Shown here: positions 21,472 through 33,400 of the stretch, one piece after another
Numbering within the stretch: position 1 is the stretch's first letter
Layout: each line of letters opens with the position of its first letter
Assembly (NCBI GenBank): GCA_963575745.1
Contig: CAUYUJ010005014.1
Span: 271,297 to 335,296 of the forward strand
Direction of reading: 5' to 3'
Length of the DNA: 64,000 bases
From: Prorocentrum cordatum
Lineage: Eukaryota > Sar > Dinophyceae > Prorocentrales > Prorocentraceae
The notes under the pieces: model-generated
Seen by the model: the letters and a program-made list of their open reading frames with translations, nothing else
The model's database searches: none
Told to the model about the DNA's origin: nothing
Made by a program: the position numbers and the translations under genes

Positions 21472-24400
21472 GTCGCGCGGGCCTGGGCGTCTGTCATCGA
21501 AGGAAACAGAAAAACGCCATAAACTCACCAAGCGCGTTCCACTGCTCGCAAAGTGCCTACTCACAAACGTCAGAAAAAAAAGTATGTTCTTCGATGAGAT
21601 TTATCGTAGATCCCCCGCGGCGGATCCAGGCCATTTGCGAGTAGTTACTTTGCGAGTAGTGGAACGCGCCCGTCTTATAAACATCAACTTGTGGCGCTCC
21701 TTGCGGATTTCTTGGATCTGCGCCGGGACCTCCTGGCGGCGCCTCCGGCGCCGCCCCTGGCGCGCTTCGCACGCCAGGGAGGGGGGTCCAGTGCAGATCC
21801 CAGAAGTCCGCTCCTGAGCGCCGTAGCGTTTTTTTTATTCTTCTATGTCAAGCTGCTGGAGCGAGGAGCCGGAGGACCACCACCACCACCACCACCACGA
21901 GGAAGGGGGGAGGAGGATGGCGACGACGACGAGGAGGACGTGTGCTAGTGTGTGTACGGTGGGGGGGCGGCAACGAGGGCGAGGGCGAAGAGGACGAGGA
22001 CGCTGGGGAGCGTGCCTGCCACCACCAGGCCTCCTCAGGCCCCGCTCGGGGCCCCAGTGTCGGTGGGTGCCGGATCCCGCGCGGGCCGTGGGGCGGCACG
22101 TCCAGCAGGGCCCGGGGGGCCCCAGAGCATGGGCTTCGGCTTCTGGGCGCCGTGCGGCGGTGGACGAGCTCCTGGCTGGGGGGGTCCCAGACCTTCCCGC
22201 GCTGTGAAAAAATCGCGACGGGATGTTTTTCGCTACTATCGGCCTCCAGGGGGGCCCTTCCCGGGCCTCGGGGCCATCGAAAAGCGACTCGGGATGAAAG
22301 ACCGGTCCCGGGGAATGGGTCGAGACCTCGGGGGTTCGACGCAATGAAAAAAACATGACCTCGGGGATCTGGGAGGCGGGGGGGGAGAGGGGGAGTGGAG
22401 GGGGAGGGGGAGGGTGGGGGAGGGGAGGGGGAGGGGGAGGGGCGGGAGAGCACATGGGGGGCTCCAGAGAAGAGCCTCGGCTACGAGGGGTCGATCCGTT
22501 GACATCTCCTCCTCGTCGGAAGGCCGGCGGGAGCCAGCGGAAGTAAAGTCAGGGCCGCTCAGTCGGCGGAAGACACCCCCAAGAGCTGACCGCGTTTTTG
22601 CTCGAGCTTGCGGAGCTGGCCACGCATCGAGGAAAAGGGCACCACGGGGCCCTGCCCTGCGGGAGCCCGCACTCGGGCGCGCTCCCTGCAGGGCGCACCG
22701 CCTGCCCTCCGGCACGTGGCATGACCAGGCCAACGTCGGACGCCCGCCGACGGTGCCTCCGCCAGCGATGGACACCACTCGCCCCGACCCCTCCGTCGCG
22801 CGCTCCGCGCGCGGAGGGGGGTTGGGGCGGAGGAGGAGGAGGAGGAGGAGGAGGAGGAGGAGGAGGAGGAGGAGGAGCAGGAGGAGGAGGAGGAGGAGGA
22901 GGAGAGGAGGAGGAGGGGAGGAGGAGGAGGAGGAGGAGGAGGAGGAGCAGGAGGAGCAGGAGGAGGAGCAGGAGGAGGAGCAGGAGGAGGAGGAGGAGGA
23001 GGAGGAGGAGGAGGAGGAGGAGGAGGAAACCGGCTGCCGCCGACGGAGGCACCGTCCGCGGACGTCTTGGGCCCGCGCCGCGGCGTGTGCTCCTGGGCTC
23101 CGCGCCTCGCAGTCGCCCCGGCAGCCTCCTCCTGGGGGCGCGGCGACCAGGAGTTCTGGCCCCCCCAAAAACGAGAAGGAAGCATATCGCGAAGCCCCCT
23201 TCCTTGCCGTCGTCGTCGTTGTCGTCGTGTTGTCCCTCCTCCCGTGGTGCCTTCGTCTCCAGGCCAAGGGCCAAGGGCCTGCGAGCGGGCTCGCACATGG
23301 CAGGCTGGGTCTGTCACTTCTCTGGGCACGCTTGGAGCCTGCGACGCGCATATGCGTCATGGGTGGATGGTGCAGGGATGGGCAGGGGCGAAAGGAAAAA
23401 CTCGAGCAGGTGCCCTCCGACCCGCCGAACCAGCCAATCGGCGTGCAGTCCCAGTGGCGGGCCGATTGCGCTCGAAGTCGTGCAGTGATTTCCTCGTGAA
23501 GTCGCGCGGCCGAGCGATGCTCCCAGAGGCTCGCGTTGGCAAGCGAGCGTCGAAAAAGCCAGGCGGCAGGGAGCACACGCGAGAACACGCGCGCACACGC
23601 AGCAGCAGAGGCTCCGCGGCGTCCTGCCCCTCCAGAGGTCATGCGCGAGGTCCGGGCGGAGGGGCAGCTGGGGGCCCACAACAAGAAGCTGGAGGGCGAC
23701 GAGAGGGACGCCCAGGCCGCCGGGGCCGGCCCGCGAGATGCTCCCTCCCCCTCCTTCGGGCCGGGCGAGAGGAGGGGACTGGGAAAATCAGCTACGTGAG
23801 CTGATTGTCCCCCCCCCCCCTTGCTATCCCCCCCTTTCGCCCGACCCGATCCTTCCCCTCCTCTCTGGAGGGTCGACAGGGGCACAGACAGGACGGTGAC
23901 AAAGACCGACCGCACATGTGGTTCAATTTGAGCACGCATCGCTGTCGCTGTCGGCCACGGACGGCGCCCCACTCGAGACAGACGGGTGCCTGCCCGACAG
24001 CGGGCGTTGTCGGATGTGCACCAAACTTGTTTTGGGCATTGCACGTACTCCAGATTTCGTAATAAAGGGCGGGGGGTCTCATTTCGGGGGGGTCTCTTCC
24101 AGGCTATCTTGGAGGGCCTGGGGGGTCTGGGGACGATGTTTTGGAGGGTTCTCCCACGGGGGAGGTCTGAAATGGCTTGTCTTGGAGGGTCCAGACCCCC
24201 TCCCTTTTATTACGAAATCTGGAGTACCCGTGGTTTCCGTACGGTCAACCTGCACAGCAAGGACGGGCAACCTGCCCAATGGGTACTTTTGCATCCTTGC
24301 CTCTTCGGCCCATCCTTAGCGACTTTCACTGGCCGACCTCGCTCGAAAAACGTCAACTTGGCCCTCCTGAGCTCTTGTATCCTTACCGCGCATCCTTATG

Positions 24401-27400
24401 ACACGGGTTGACCGCACCCGTCTCGGGCGTGCCAACCCTCTTGTCGGTGCGATCGAGATGGACACGGAGAGAATGGAAACGAGAGCGGAGCTCCAGCCCC
24501 AGTTGGCCCCCCTCCTCCCTCGGGGGCTGGGCCCCTGGAGGAGCTTCGAGGCCCGACCTGCGAGGAGCTGCCGCCAATGGCGGCACGAGAAGCATACAGG
24601 TCGGTCCGAGGTCTAAAAGATCGAGGTCGGTTCAGGGAGGCTACCCTAGTGTTCTTCGTGCTTGTTGGATGTTCTCGTGCTTCCTGGGGGAGGGCACCCC
24701 TGGATGTTCTGAGTGATTTGGCCAGCGGAGGGTCTCGTGTTCGGCGAGGGTGCCCTAATGTTTTTCGTGCTTGTTGGCTGTTCTTGTGCATCCCGGGGGA
24801 GGGTACCCCTTGGATGTTCTGAGTGGCTTGGCCGGTGGAAGATCTCGTGTTCTTGGGGGACGCTCTCTTCTGTCCCAGGTCCGACTGTACCCCACCCCTT
24901 CCTGCCCCTCCTCTCTGGGGAGGAGGGTCAGGTGAGGGGGTTGGGGGGCTCTTTTGCCCCTCTGGCTGGGAGGAGATCCGGGGTAAGGATAGGGGGGGGA
25001 TGGGCATAGGGGGGAATGCATCGACCCCCAAATCGCCCATTGATCGCCGACAGGGGCCCGACAGCCACAACCTGCCCAGGCAGGTGCGGATTCGCTGTCG
25101 GTGGCCTCCTCCTCCTCCTCCTCCTCCTCCTCCTCCTCCTCCTCCTCCTCCTCCTCCTCCTCCTCCTCCTCCTCCTCTTCGATTCCAAGTCGCTGTTTCC
25201 CCTCCCCTCTCCCTATATCCCCCCCCTTGTCGTGGCCCCTCGGGAGAGAGCGGGGACGAAGACCCTGCAGCGGTTCCTGCCCATGCTCTGGGGCAGGGCC
25301 CGCTGTCGGTGGCGCCAGCGTGCCCAGGCCTCGCGCGCTCTGGCAGGACCGCGCCCTGGCTTTATGATGTTCCAACCTGCTTTAGCCTTACTCACCAGAA
25401 AGAACTTCGAGCACCTGAACAGCAACCTTAAGTACGCTGGGGGCAACATAAGCATTGGACAGCCTGTGCTCGTTTTCGCAGCTTCCTGGGGCCATTCACC
25501 GCCTTCGGACCGCAAAGAGCGATTTGGAATGAAAGACTGGTCATCAGGGCAAGGGTCGAGACATCCGGGGGCCCAAGTGCCGATGATCCTCAGGACGTGT
25601 GTCAGCCCAAACGTGTGTTTACCCCGTTCGGCTCCGCCGATAGCGAGCAGTCGATGTCGACCCTCGTTGAACCGCCTGCATCGTATTGAAGGGCCTCGGT
25701 GGACAAACACACGCTGGTGCTAGCACACGTTCTGAGGATCATCGAAAGTCGTGGACAAAACGCGGCGTCGGAAGTCGGAGGTCGGGGGGCGCTGCCCGCT
25801 TGAGACAGAGAGTCGCCTGCCCAACGGCAGCCGCTGCAGGGTTTGGGCAACGCGTGCTGTTGGGCCTCGAACCCAGTTTCGTTTGCCTGTTTGATGCTGC
25901 CCCGCCCTTCTGAGCGGCCCCAGCCCCCTTTTCCTACCCCCCCCCCCCCGGCCGTCGCCCCGTCGTCCGTCCTCCCCCCCCTCCCTGCACGGTGGCGCAA
26001 CTCGCTGAACGCCTGCCCCGTCTCGCTCCCTTCGCCAGCGCAGTGGCTCTGCCCGGCCGCCGACGCAAAAAAATGTGCGGACGGTGCCGCACTGTGCCGC
26101 TCCCTCGGAGGCGCGTCGGAGTGGCCCTCCGCTGGACCGACCCCTGGTGTGCGGCTTCTACGCGGGCCGCCGCCGCCGCGTCGCACGCAGCGGCGCGGGC
26201 AGGCCGCGCGCCGAGGGTCTCACTCTCGGTTGGGGCCACGGCTGGCGTGTGGCCGAACCTCCTCGTTCTCCTCGTCCCTTCGTTCGGGGACTGATGAGTC
26301 CAGGCCTCCCAGATGGGGTCCGAGCAGATGGGGTCGGAGGATCGCGCGGGATCGCCGATGCATCGACGGTGCGGCTCGAGGCGGAGCCCAATTTCCTCCA
26401 CGCCAGCGTCGCCGATGCGTCGCCGACGCCGGCAATGATGCATCGCTGATGCATTGGCGATGTGGCGCGATCCTCCGACCACATCTACTCCGGACCCCAT
26501 CCAGGAGGCCTCTATCTCGGTGTCTGATGGAAGATAACCACCCCGCCGAGTCGATCGGCGACTCCGCCCGTGGGCCCCCCCCCCTCTTCTTGGCCCCCCG
26601 AGAGAGAGGGTGACGCGGCCGCCACCTCTGCCGGCCTGCGCCCGCCGGGTCGTCGTCACGAGAAGGTGCTCTGTTTTGAAGGAGGGTCGGGTGGCTCCCG
26701 GGCTGAGGCCCCCGACGTTAAAGGCTGAGGAGGCTGAGGCCCGTGAAGTGCACCGGCTCCCCGTGGCTGAACGTGGAAACATATCTGATTACATGCACAC
26801 GTCCGGCTGGAGGAGGAGGAGGAGGAGGAGGAGGAGGAGGACATGTCGGCTGGGTCTGTGGGCTCTATGGGGTGATGGCCGAGAGGCGGTAATTACACTT
26901 GCTGGGAGTGTTCGGACTGAGTTGGTTTCTTCTCCTTGATCGGCTCGGTGACTGACCCTCCTGGTTCTGAGATGAGTGAGCTGCTGGCGCTTGTCGTGGT
27001 GGATCTGTGTGGACGAGGTGGTTCCCACGGGGGCCGCTCCCAGAGGAGCAGGAAGAGGAGGAGGAGGAGGAGGAGGAGGAGAAGAAGGAGGCGGGGCAAG
27101 GACACCCCTCCCCCCGAGAGGCCATGGACCCCGCCGAGGTCCTCACCATCGCGGACACCCGCTCGCAGGCGCCCGAGGGGCATCGGGGCATTTGAGCCGC
27201 AGTCGTCGCCGCCGCCGCCGTTCTCCCACCACCACCACCACCACCACCACCATGATCATCATCATCGTCGTCATCATCACCATCATCATCCTCATCCTCC
27301 TCGTCATCGTCGTCGTTGTCACTCTCATCCTCAGAATCCTTATAAACGTCATCATCGTCTTCATCAGCAGCACCATCATCGTCATCCTCATCGTGATCAG

Positions 27401-30400
27401 CAGCAGCAGCATCACAATCAGCATAACCAGCATCAGCCGCATCCGCGGCAGCATCAACATCAGCATCACCATCATCATCGCCATCATCACAATCATCATC
27501 CTAATCATCGCCACCATCACCATCATCAACAACATCATCACCATCACCATCACCATCACCATCATCCTTCCTTCATCCGCATTCGCCATCTTTCCCCCCA
27601 TCCTCATCTTCCCACTCCTCCTCTCCTTCTTCTTGCTCGGCAGCCGCGCGCGCAGCACCGCGGCGGGGTTGGCAGGTCGCAGCCGAAGCGCGCGCCTGGA
27701 GGGCCAAATCAGGCGAGGGAAACGCCCTCGATGGCGTGTACCCTGGACCTCCTCGTCCTCCAGAGCCTCGCCCTCCGCGGGATTCGGTCGGCCACTCGGG
27801 ACGCGCACCTGGCTACGGCAGGCTCGCGGCGCGCCGAAGCGGCGGCGACGCCCGGGGCGGGTGCTCGAGGCGGAACACCCCTGGGGGCTCGCGTCGGGCC
27901 CACGGGCCCACGGGGAGCGGTTCACGGGCGCGAAGCCCACACGACAGTGGAGCGGCTGAAAATTCTGGGGGTCGCCTGCGCCGACATTCGCACGGAAGTT
28001 TGCCGCGTAAGGTCGCGCGTAAGCGCCCTCTTCTCCACGCGGTGTGCCACGCTGGCGGCCCGCGTAAGCCGCGGCGTAAGGTCGCTATGCCCTCTCGGAT
28101 AAGACCCGTTGGTTTTCGTCGCTCAGATGGAGTCGACGGCCTCATGGAGCCTCCGGCAGCTGAGATCGTGAAAGGCTGAAGGAGCCCTGCGGTATCGAAG
28201 GCCAGGGCTCACGTCAACACGACAGAGACCAGCTGTCGGCGAGCCTCTGCGGGTCCTGCGCTGCCTCGCCTGAGGTCCCTTGCGGATCGATCCGGCTCAA
28301 GACATGACGCGCGAAGACGGGGCTGAGGTGTCGGGTCGGGTCTTTTTCTGTTCACGGCGTCGTGCTTGTTGCTTCACGACGCTGGAAGCTTGGGTACGTA
28401 ATTTCACATATGCTCCACTTCCGCGTCATTGTGTTCCTCCACAACCACCTCCTCCTCCTCCTCCTCCTCCTCCTCCTCGTCTTCATCCTCCTCTTCCTCC
28501 TCCTTCATCCCCGCGTGCCCAGTCATCCTCTCAGCTGGGCCCCGTGCTCCTTGAGAGCGCTTGTGGCGAACTCGTGCTGTGCCACCAGAACCGATCAGGT
28601 TCCTTTCTTGCGCAGTCTCTCAGCTTCAAGGCCATTCACACTTCCGGATCTCGCGAGTTCTGGTCGGGTCTCGTCCTTCATCCCTTGGGTCAAGGCGTTC
28701 AAGGTTAAACGCCGCCAGTGCCCCAGAATCGGCGAATGCCAAGCGATCTTGCGATCGAGAAGGCGCGGCGTGAGAAAGCAATGCCGAAGTCGTCACGACA
28801 CGAGCCTGCCCTAGGCTCGGGGACAGGAGACGGGCCGTCGCGCAGCATCGCCCTGGGCCATGACTCGTACATTGGGTTCTGGGACTTGGGCGTCGTCGTC
28901 GCCGTCGTGGTCCTCGGGTCGCCAAGATCTGCCCCAGCGGCAGGAAACAGGTTGATCCGTGGTTCCATTCGTATTGTTTCCTAGCATCGTCTCGGGGGCG
29001 GCCACGAGGGGGGTGAAGACTAGGGGGGGGGTATCATGGCGGGGGCCATGATGTCTCCCCAGGTTTCATGGCGCCCCTTCATATTTCGATACGTCCCCGG
29101 CCACCCCCTGGGCCGCGCACATGCCGCCTGCCATGATTTGCGCCCCTCCCTCTTGGACGCCTCCGATCGTCGTTAATTGGTCAAAGAAGAAAAGCGGTGT
29201 ACACATAACGTGTCGGAGGTCCACGCGGATATCTTGAATCGGCGCTGGACGGCCCCTCGCGGCGCCCCCCTTTGGGCCAGTCGCCCCAATTGCCGTTTTT
29301 CCTCCATTTCTTATTTTGTCTAGCAGATTTGTGGTCGACTGGTTGCCTGCTGCTCCTGGGCACTGCGCCACAGTCGGTGCGGCCTCCGGCGCGCGTCGTG
29401 TCCGGTGGAGTGCTGCGCTCGAACGGTCTCGTGCTGCTGGGCCCTGCGCCGAGGTCGGCGGCACTCCCAAAGCTTGTGTTTGGGAGGTCGGCAGGAGTCA
29501 AGGTAAGCGATGGACCTTCATCAGGTGCCGAGACAGCGAAATAAATACAGTCAGCCCGCACGGTGAGGATGGACAACCTTCCCAAGGGTACCCTTGCATC
29601 CTTCCCTCCTAGGTCCATCCTTGGCCACTTTCGTTGGCCGCGCTCCGCTCGAAAAGCTTCGAAATGGGCGTCCAAGGCCCTTGCATCCCTATCGCGCATC
29701 CTTCTGATACGGGCCAACTGTAGTGGTCCTGGCTCCCACCTTCCCCCGCCCCGAGCAGGACGTGATCGTGTCGAGCCTGCGCGACATGTTCCCGGGGATA
29801 CGGATCGTCGGCGAGGAGGACGAGGCCTCAGGCGGACGGCTGATGGCGCTGCAGCCCTCTCTGCGACGACGGCAGCCGCCGAAACTGGGACGGCAGTGGG
29901 CAGGGGCAGTGAGTGTTGTGGCCTGGCAGCCTCAGGATACGGCCAGGTCGTTCCAGACGAGGGCGCGCTGGGACGACCGCGGCGCCCGACACATCCTCCA
30001 GGCGCGCGGGATCTCAGAGGTCCCCGAGTCTGTCTGTCCAAGCCTCCCAGTAGATGGGTTCGGAGCAGATGGGGTCGGAGAAACGCGCCGCATCGCCGAT
30101 GCATCGCCGATGCGGCTCGATGTGGGGCCCGATTTGCTTCACGTCGACGGTGCCGATGCATCGCCGGTGCATCACCGGTGCATCGCCGATGCCCATCGCC
30201 GATGCGGCGCGATCCTCCGACCCCATCTACTCCGACCCGATCCAGGAGGCCTCTGCCAGACTCGCGGGTTCTCAGAGGTCCCCGTATCTGTCTGGTCGGT
30301 TGAGCCTTGCCATCGTTTCATAGGGGGCGTTCCAAAAATGGCCTTGCCTTCGAGGATCAAAGGAGTTGTCATCTCTTCCCCGGCGGAAGGCGGCGGAAGG

Positions 30401-33400
30401 GCGGCGGAGGGCCCGCGGAAATAAAACGAGGCCACTCCGCCGGCGGAGGCCGGCGGGAGCTCGGCGGGAGGCGGCGGAAGGAAGATGATAACGTTTTTGG
30501 GTACAGGGCTTTCGGAATCAACCATGTGGAGCGGTGGAGAAGTAGGAGGAGGGATGAATGGATGGATGGATGAGGGAGGAGGGAGAAGGATGATGAATAG
30601 GAGGAGGAGGAGGGGGAGGAGGAGGAGGAGGAGGAGGAGGAGGAGGAGGAGGAGGAGGAGGAGGAGGAGGAGGAGGAGGGGGGAGGAGGGCGAGCAAAAG
30701 GGCCAGGGGCCTCTTTGGCGCCCCTCGGAGTCTCTCGGGAGGTCTCTCGCGAACGCCTCTTTGAGGCCCCTCTCGGCACGAGGCGCGGCCGGCGCTCCGG
30801 GGGCGTCCACGGGGGGGGGGCGCCCGGCGGCGCCTGCCGGGGGGAGGGGGCGCCCCGGGCACCGCAGGGCTCGTGCCGTGCCGCCGCGGAGGAGGCGGCG
30901 CCAACGCGGGCGTGGGGGGGCCGTCGCCGAAGGGCCCCCCCGCCGTCCGAGAGCCGAGGTCGCTCCGGGCGGGCCGATCCGCGCGGTGCCGGAGACCAGC
31001 CCACGCGAGCAGGAGGGGGGACAAAAAGACACGCAGGCACAAGGAAGCGTCGATTCCCAGGAGAACATGGGGAAAATATGGACAGTGGGGGGGGGGGGGG
31101 GAAAGGCGAAGGCTCCGAAGAGATTGGGACATTCATGGGGAATCCCGGGATGCGCATGTATCTATGTGTGTCCTGGGGTCCCTTTACACAAGTCGTCGCG
31201 ACGCTGGTCTGCCTTGCCACCAGTCCTGGGCGGCGGGTGGGCCCTAGCAATTGGGACTACTCCGGAGGGAGGCTTCCCCGGGGCCTCCCTGGCGCCGCGC
31301 AGGGGTTTCCAACCGCGGGCCCGTGAGCTCTCCCCAGACCTCCTCGCGTTGTGAAAGAATCACGACGGGAGGTTTTGCACTATTTTCCGGCCTCTGGGGG
31401 CCCTGCCCGGGCAATGGGACTGCCAAAAAACGATTCAAGATGAGAACCTAGTACCCGGGAAGGGGTCCAGATCTTTGGGGGTCGACGTTGTGAAAAAAAA
31501 TACGCCGTCGGGGGTCTGGGTCCGCACACGGGGTCCACAGAAATCCCGACTCTTTGTTCCCCAGGGCCGGTATGTCATCCTGAATCGTTCTTGGCGGTCT
31601 TTGTAACCTAACCAGTAACTCAAAAATGACCCCAGCGGCCGAGAGTGGCGAGGAACAAGACCGTCGCTGCTTGCTTTTAGGTCGTTGGATTCACGCCGGA
31701 GTTTAAAAGTAGTCCGTCAAAGGCTTGGGCAATTCGTGAGACGAAAGGGGGGGCGGGGAGGAAATCTGCTGCATGCAGCTGGTTTTGGCCCCACCTCTGG
31801 GCGTCTTCCCTCAGTACACCAGCGTCTCCCAGCGCCGGGACAATGAGCTACGTGAGTTGGTTAACTAGCCGCTAACCCTGCCTTGACCTACCGGTCGTTG
31901 AAAGTGATTTTGTTAAGTCCCAGCTTCCAATCTACTTGAAGCGCCTTCCTACCTCAACGATAGAGTAGCTTCATATTTTCCGTCCTCATTAGGGGGCGGG
32001 CGGACACCCGATCTATTTTCAACGCCTTCCTACTTCATGTTTCTACCTACTTCTACCGATGGGTGATGCCCTTTCGTCCGACCTGTGCCCCGCCGAGATC
32101 TCCCAGAGTCGAGGATCCTCCAGGGCGCTCCCAGGGAGGCCCTATAGACTGGCTCCGTGCCCCTTTGCCACCTCTGGGAGGGTTATCCGTGCGTACGGAG
32201 CCTCCCCCCGGAAGGGAGGATGCTCAAGGGGATCCCTGGCGGGTTCTACAAGGTTCTGGGGTGACGAAGCAGGGGGGGTGGGAGGAGGAGGAAAGACGAG
32301 GAGGGAGGAATGAGGAGGAGGAGGAGGAGGAGGAGAGGAGGAGGAAGAGGAGGAGGAGGAGGAGGAGGAGGAGGACGGGGTTTAGGAGTAGCAGGAGGAG
32401 AACGAGGAGGAGGAGGAGGTGCAGCAGTATAAAGGAGGAGGGGCAGGCGGAAGGAAGAAGGTGAGGAGGCAGATGGGGAGGGGGGTCATTAGATGAGGAG
32501 ACAGAGGCGTGGAGGATGGGCGTGGGGCTGGAGAGGAGGAGGAGGAGGAGGAGGAGGAGGAGGAGAAGGAGGAGGAGGAGGAGGAAAGAGGAGAAGCAGC
32601 AGCAGGAATTCCCAGCCAGCGTCGTTCCTCCCTTTCCTCTTTCTCCTCTCCCTCCTTCTCCGCTCCTTCTTTTTCCTCCTGTTCCTCCTCTCCCTCTTCG
32701 TCCCCCTCTCCTCCCCACCTGCCTCCTTCCCTTCTTTTCCCTCAAACCTCCAGGCCCTGCCAAGACGGACGCGCCCCGCCCGGCGCCCCCCAGGCGGCAA
32801 GGAAGCGCGAACGCGGCTGTCCGAGGTGCCGCCGCTGCCCCGCATGGAGGTGCCGGAGGCGCCACGGCCGCCGCTGATCGTGGTCGTCGTCGAGTACAGT
32901 GGAGATCCATGCCAAAAAACACCCTGCTTGCCTCCAGGGTGCCTGGGTTTCTTGGGTTTCGATGGCCCTGCGATGGAAAGCATGACTTTTCCACACCAAA
33001 ACCCAACGGACGTCCTGGGGTCTCTGGGTCGGGTTTCTTGTGGACTGTTTCTTGTGGCCGGGCCTCCACTGTAGCAGCTGAGGGGCCCCGAGCCCTTGTT
33101 TGGGAGGGAACCTCATTTTGGGCCGACACATCAGGGACAAGAAGCCGTTTTCTGTTATGCATCAAGGCAAACCACCCAGACGTTGCACCCTTAGTAAAAA
33201 GCCGGGGAGATCGGTTAGGCTTCGCCTTCTCTGTGCTATAACGTCGAGGGTCTATTCTCATAATTGCGTCGTCGCGGTCGTGCTAGTTGTCCAGTCAAGA
33301 CGCTGGAATATTGACCGTTTTTGACTCCGGGGGGGGTGCAGGTTTGGGTGCCGTTCCTTAGGTCTAGGTCGGGGACTCTATCCGTAGCCAGGGCTGGCCG

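Noticed and set aside
22236-24044. 602-residue open frame on the minus strand
   Set aside because: It crosses (GGA)n tracts and the true + strand exon 2 of the nucleotidase; Ser/Leu/Pro runs come from the repeat and no domain is visible.
26010-26160. Cys-containing frame (WLCPAADAKKCADGAALC) as a nucleotidase micro-exon source
   Set aside because: Lacks the expected T-x-A-D-R pattern, and its acceptor and phase do not fit.
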